In this document: piece by piece, positions 62,196-64,000 of the stretch
Layout of the letters: every line of letters starts with the position of its first letter
How positions within the stretch are numbered: position 1 is the first letter of the stretch
Assembly: GCA_964591275.1 (NCBI GenBank)
Contig: CAZQAE010000014.1
Location: 1 to 64,000, forward strand
Source of the DNA: G963674685 sp964591275
Lineage (GTDB): Bacteria; Lernaellota; Lernaellaia; JACKCT01
Direction: 5' to 3'
Length of the DNA stretch: 64,000 nt
The notes under the pieces: generated by a model
Told to the model about the DNA's origin: nothing
Databases searched by the model: none
What the model saw: only the letters and a program-made list of their open reading frames with translations
Made by a program: the position numbers and the translations under genes

Positions 62196-62417
62196 CTAAC
62201 AGATCATTCTCTCATTCCGACTTTCATCTCCTGAGCGTCCGAAGATCCATGTCTCCAGATCTTTCTTGCTGGCGTGAGGCGTGCTGCCGGCGCCGGCGGG
62301 ATGATGGATGGGAAGGCCGTACGTGCGCCTCCATCGCTGGACAGTCCTTACACTTTTATCGAGATAATCGGCAATGTCCTGCCATCCCGACAGCAGGTCA
62401 ATATTTTTCACAGTCAT
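62196..62417 (-). CDS. small helix-turn-helix DNA-binding protein
   Basis: 73 residues. SGWQDIADYLDKSVRTVQRW is the helix-turn-helix of a MerR/excisionase-like domain used in Acidobacteria-type regulators (usual form: WKEIAxYLxRSVRTVQRWE). The wing follows as GLPIHHPAGAGSTPHASKKD. ATG 62417 has GGAGG at five bases; a GTG four codons earlier is possible. It may bind its own promoter or that of the neighbouring coiled-coil gene. Confidence 0.75.
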   Translation of the reverse strand: MTVKNIDLLSGWQDIADYLDKSVRTVQRWRRTYGLPIHHPAGAGSTPHASKKDLETWIFGRSGDESRNERMIC

Positions 62418-62685
62418 GGAAACCTCCACGTTTTTTTATTTTTATTTTTATTTGCCGTAGCATTTGTCGTTCAATAGTGGCGAAATGACCGGATAGCGCC
62501 TAAGGACAAACCAGCCCTCCCCCCCTGCATCATCCAAAATTCCGCGAATGGATATTTGATTTACGAGATAAGCGATCCCTTTTGGGGACTGCCCAAAAAA
62601 AATAGCGAATAAGGGAAAAATTCTGTCATTTGAAACAGAGATACATTTTTTTGGAAGAATGCCTTGAGAGACCCAGCAGTATGCT
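62418..62685. other. intergenic region
   Basis: AT-rich sequence with poly-T and poly-A runs and no supported gene. The distance separates the HTH gene from the SurA-like gene, both leftward. Confidence 0.4.
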
Positions 62686-63411
62686 TTACTGCATGCCCAG
62701 GAGTTTTTCCAGTTTCGCCCGATAGAATTCGTCGCGGATTGATATCCGCTCCCGCGCCGCCAGTTCACTCACCCATTCGAGAAGCAGTTTGTGAAAGAGC
62801 TTTTCTTCTCGCATGTTCGGGGCGACATTGGGCGCGGCGCCGGATGCGCTTTCATCGGGCGTCAACCCGTCATCGGACGGGGCGGTTTTCAGGAAAAGTT
62901 TTACCTGGATGTCGAGTTTCTTATGCGTGAATTGCCGGACCATGACGATATTCCGAAACCGATAGACAATGTCGCCGGCAAATTCATCCTTGTTTGATAT
63001 TGTTTCATCATGGGAATCGGTGAGTTGGTAACGCCTGAGAAAATCCCGATACGCTTCGGTCGAGTCAAATTTTTCCCGAAACTCATTCAGCGTTTTTTCA
63101 ATGTCTTTCGGGTCGACTTCGGAAAAGCCCATATGTCCTGCGGCATTCGTCAAAAGCAGTCGCACCACAAGTTCGTGAAAAACCTTTTGATTGGTCCATG
63201 CGCTTTTCGTCGCGTCGGGGTAAACGACACCGTCGCCCGCGATTTCAAGGATCGCCCTTTCCACGCCGATCTGTTCCAGGGTGATGATATGAGGTCCGAT
63301 GGCGCAGATGATCATGTCCATCGTCATGACTTTTTCATCAGCCGACGCCAATGGCGTCGACAAGACATAAATCACCATTGCCACCACAAATATAAAGCGC
63401 TTGGAGTTCAT
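62686..63411 (-). CDS. SurA-like periplasmic protein without PPIase domain
   Basis: A signal peptide (MNSKRFIFVVAMVIYVLSTP, ends ASA) precedes a 220-residue helical protein. IICAIGPHIITLEQIGVERA, a long helix pair, and DFLRRYQLTDSHDET with the final IRDEFYRAKLEKLL fit the SurA N-terminal chaperone region, where IVAVVNDxVIT is usual. No parvulin domain is present, so it would be a holdase only. ATG 63411 with GAGGAGAG is chosen over 63471. Confidence 0.55.
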   Translation of the reverse strand: MNSKRFIFVVAMVIYVLSTPLASADEKVMTMDMIICAIGPHIITLEQIGVERAILEIAGDGVVYPDATKSAWTNQKVFHELVVRLLLTNAAGHMGFSEVDPKDIEKTLNEFREKFDSTEAYRDFLRRYQLTDSHDETISNKDEFAGDIVYRFRNIVMVRQFTHKKLDIQVKLFLKTAPSDDGLTPDESASGAAPNVAPNMREEKLFHKLLLEWVSELAARERISIRDEFYRAKLEKLLGMQ

Positions 63412-63433
63412 GAAACTCTCCTCAAGGGCTTCT

Positions 63434-64000
63434 TTAGCACACGTATGGATCGTAAGGCATATCCCACGCATCGGCTACGCCTTTATAAGTCACTTTGCCG
63501 CGACAGATGTTGATGCCCTTTCGCAATGCGGCGTTTTCCGCCACGGCCTTCTCGAAGCCCTTGTCCGCCAGATCAATGGCATAACGCAAAGTCGAGTTGG
63601 TCAGAGCATAGGTGCTGGTCTGCGGGACGATGCCCGGCATATTCGCCACGCAGTAATGAATGATATTTTCCTCCACGAAAGTCGGAGCGTCGTGCGTCGT
63701 AGGTCTCGTCGTTTCGGCGCAGCCTCCCTGGTCGACGGAAATATCAACGAAGGCGCTTCGCGGTTTCATGGACTTTAACATTGACTTTGTGACGAGCTTG
63801 GGTGCTTTGGCGCCGTGGATCAAAACGGCGCCGATGACCAGGTCCGACTCCTGGACGGCTTGCCCGATGTTGCCCTGATTGCTCATCAGTGTGATGACTT
63901 TGCCCTGGTGAATTTCGTGAACGTAGCGAAGCTTGTCGGACATCACGTCGATGATAGTGACCTGCGCGCCCATGCCCAAGGCGATTTCGCAGGCGCATCG
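63434..64000 (-). CDS. ald: alanine dehydrogenase, 3' part (gene continues beyond window)
   Basis: The frame remains open to the right edge and reads CEIALGMGAQVTIIDVMSDK, the NAD-binding domain of alanine dehydrogenase, then SDLVIGAVLIHGAKAPKLVT, VDISVDQGGCAETTRPTTH and YCVANMPGIVPQTST. These are diagnostic for Ald, which interconverts L-alanine and pyruvate. The N-terminal half and the start codon lie outside the window. The 3' end is 22 bp before the SurA-like start. Confidence 0.92.
   Translation of the reverse strand, partial: RCACEIALGMGAQVTIIDVMSDKLRYVHEIHQGKVITLMSNQGNIGQAVQESDLVIGAVLIHGAKAPKLVTKSMLKSMKPRSAFVDISVDQGGCAETTRPTTHDAPTFVEENIIHYCVANMPGIVPQTSTYALTNSTLRYAIDLADKGFEKAVAENAALRKGINICRGKVTYKGVADAWDMPYDPYVC

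Overview
The window looks like a piece of chromosome from a free-living, Gram-negative, motile bacterium of the old deltaproteobacterial type or a related uncultured lineage. The signs are many lipoproteins with long Asp-rich linkers, a membrane-tethered PknB-type kinase, a hopanoid/RND-type exporter, a Wzi-like outer-membrane protein, flagellar glycosylation and sigma-54/two-component genes, and FtsH, Lon, GreA and LigA housekeeping genes. No rRNA, tRNA or CRISPR array was seen. The lineage is an inference; no marker gene here settles it.

Layout. 1-5.9 kb: a decayed ISKra4-type transposase at the left edge, a 6-TM Ser/Thr kinase, a large GT-C-like membrane protein and a B12-type radical SAM enzyme. 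6.2-11.7 kb: an Asp-rich lipoprotein, a lipoprotein alpha/beta hydrolase and an RND/MMPL transporter. 11.9-14.8 kb: a GNAT acetyltransferase, then a lipoprotein plus FadR/PdhR-type regulator module with a clear promoter and operator, bounded on the right by a second copy of the GNAT 3' end. 15-18.6 kb: a leftward operon (PilF-like TPR lipoprotein, RodZ-like HTH protein, purine nucleoside phosphorylase, cytidine deaminase, NagZ). 18.9-22.5 kb: envelope genes (lipoprotein methyltransferase, unknown lipoprotein, Wzi-like protein, Cys-rich lipoprotein). 22.9-27.9 kb: GT39-like membrane protein, SDR remnant, ftsH-folP. 27.9-30.2 kb: gene-poor, with one lipoprotein, a strong terminator, a structured leader and a 27-bp copy of the pyrF 3' end. 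30.2-33.8 kb: pyrF, a secreted DUF4091/FnIII protein and a flavodoxin-like reductase.

34-46.5 kb: FAD oxidoreductase, small Asp-rich lipoprotein, greA, a crotonase beside a DpgA-like type III polyketide synthase, a pseudopilin, a zinc metallopeptidase, a palindromic repeat element, ligA-acyP and an NtrB/NtrC-like two-component pair. 46.7-55 kb: an SGNH hydrolase facing a seven-gene leftward operon that joins flagellar-type sugar-nucleotide enzymes (PseB-like and epimerase) to a hybrid kinase, two response regulators (one HD-GYP) and a FlgM-associated-like protein. A divergent DUF115 (MAF-like) glycosyltransferase gene lies next to it. 56.7-64 kb: lon, a frameshifted SGNH hydrolase, a transglutaminase-like protein, two small phage-like genes, a SurA-like protein and the 3' part of alanine dehydrogenase.

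Recurrent non-coding features are the most unusual part. Two genes (GNAT and pyrF) have their 3' ends duplicated 2.1-2.3 kb away across lipoprotein-bearing segments. Two intergenic elements share GGCTATTTGCG-type terminal inverted repeats. Heptamer repeats sit directly after several stop codons, with their reverse complements about 110 bp downstream in two cases.
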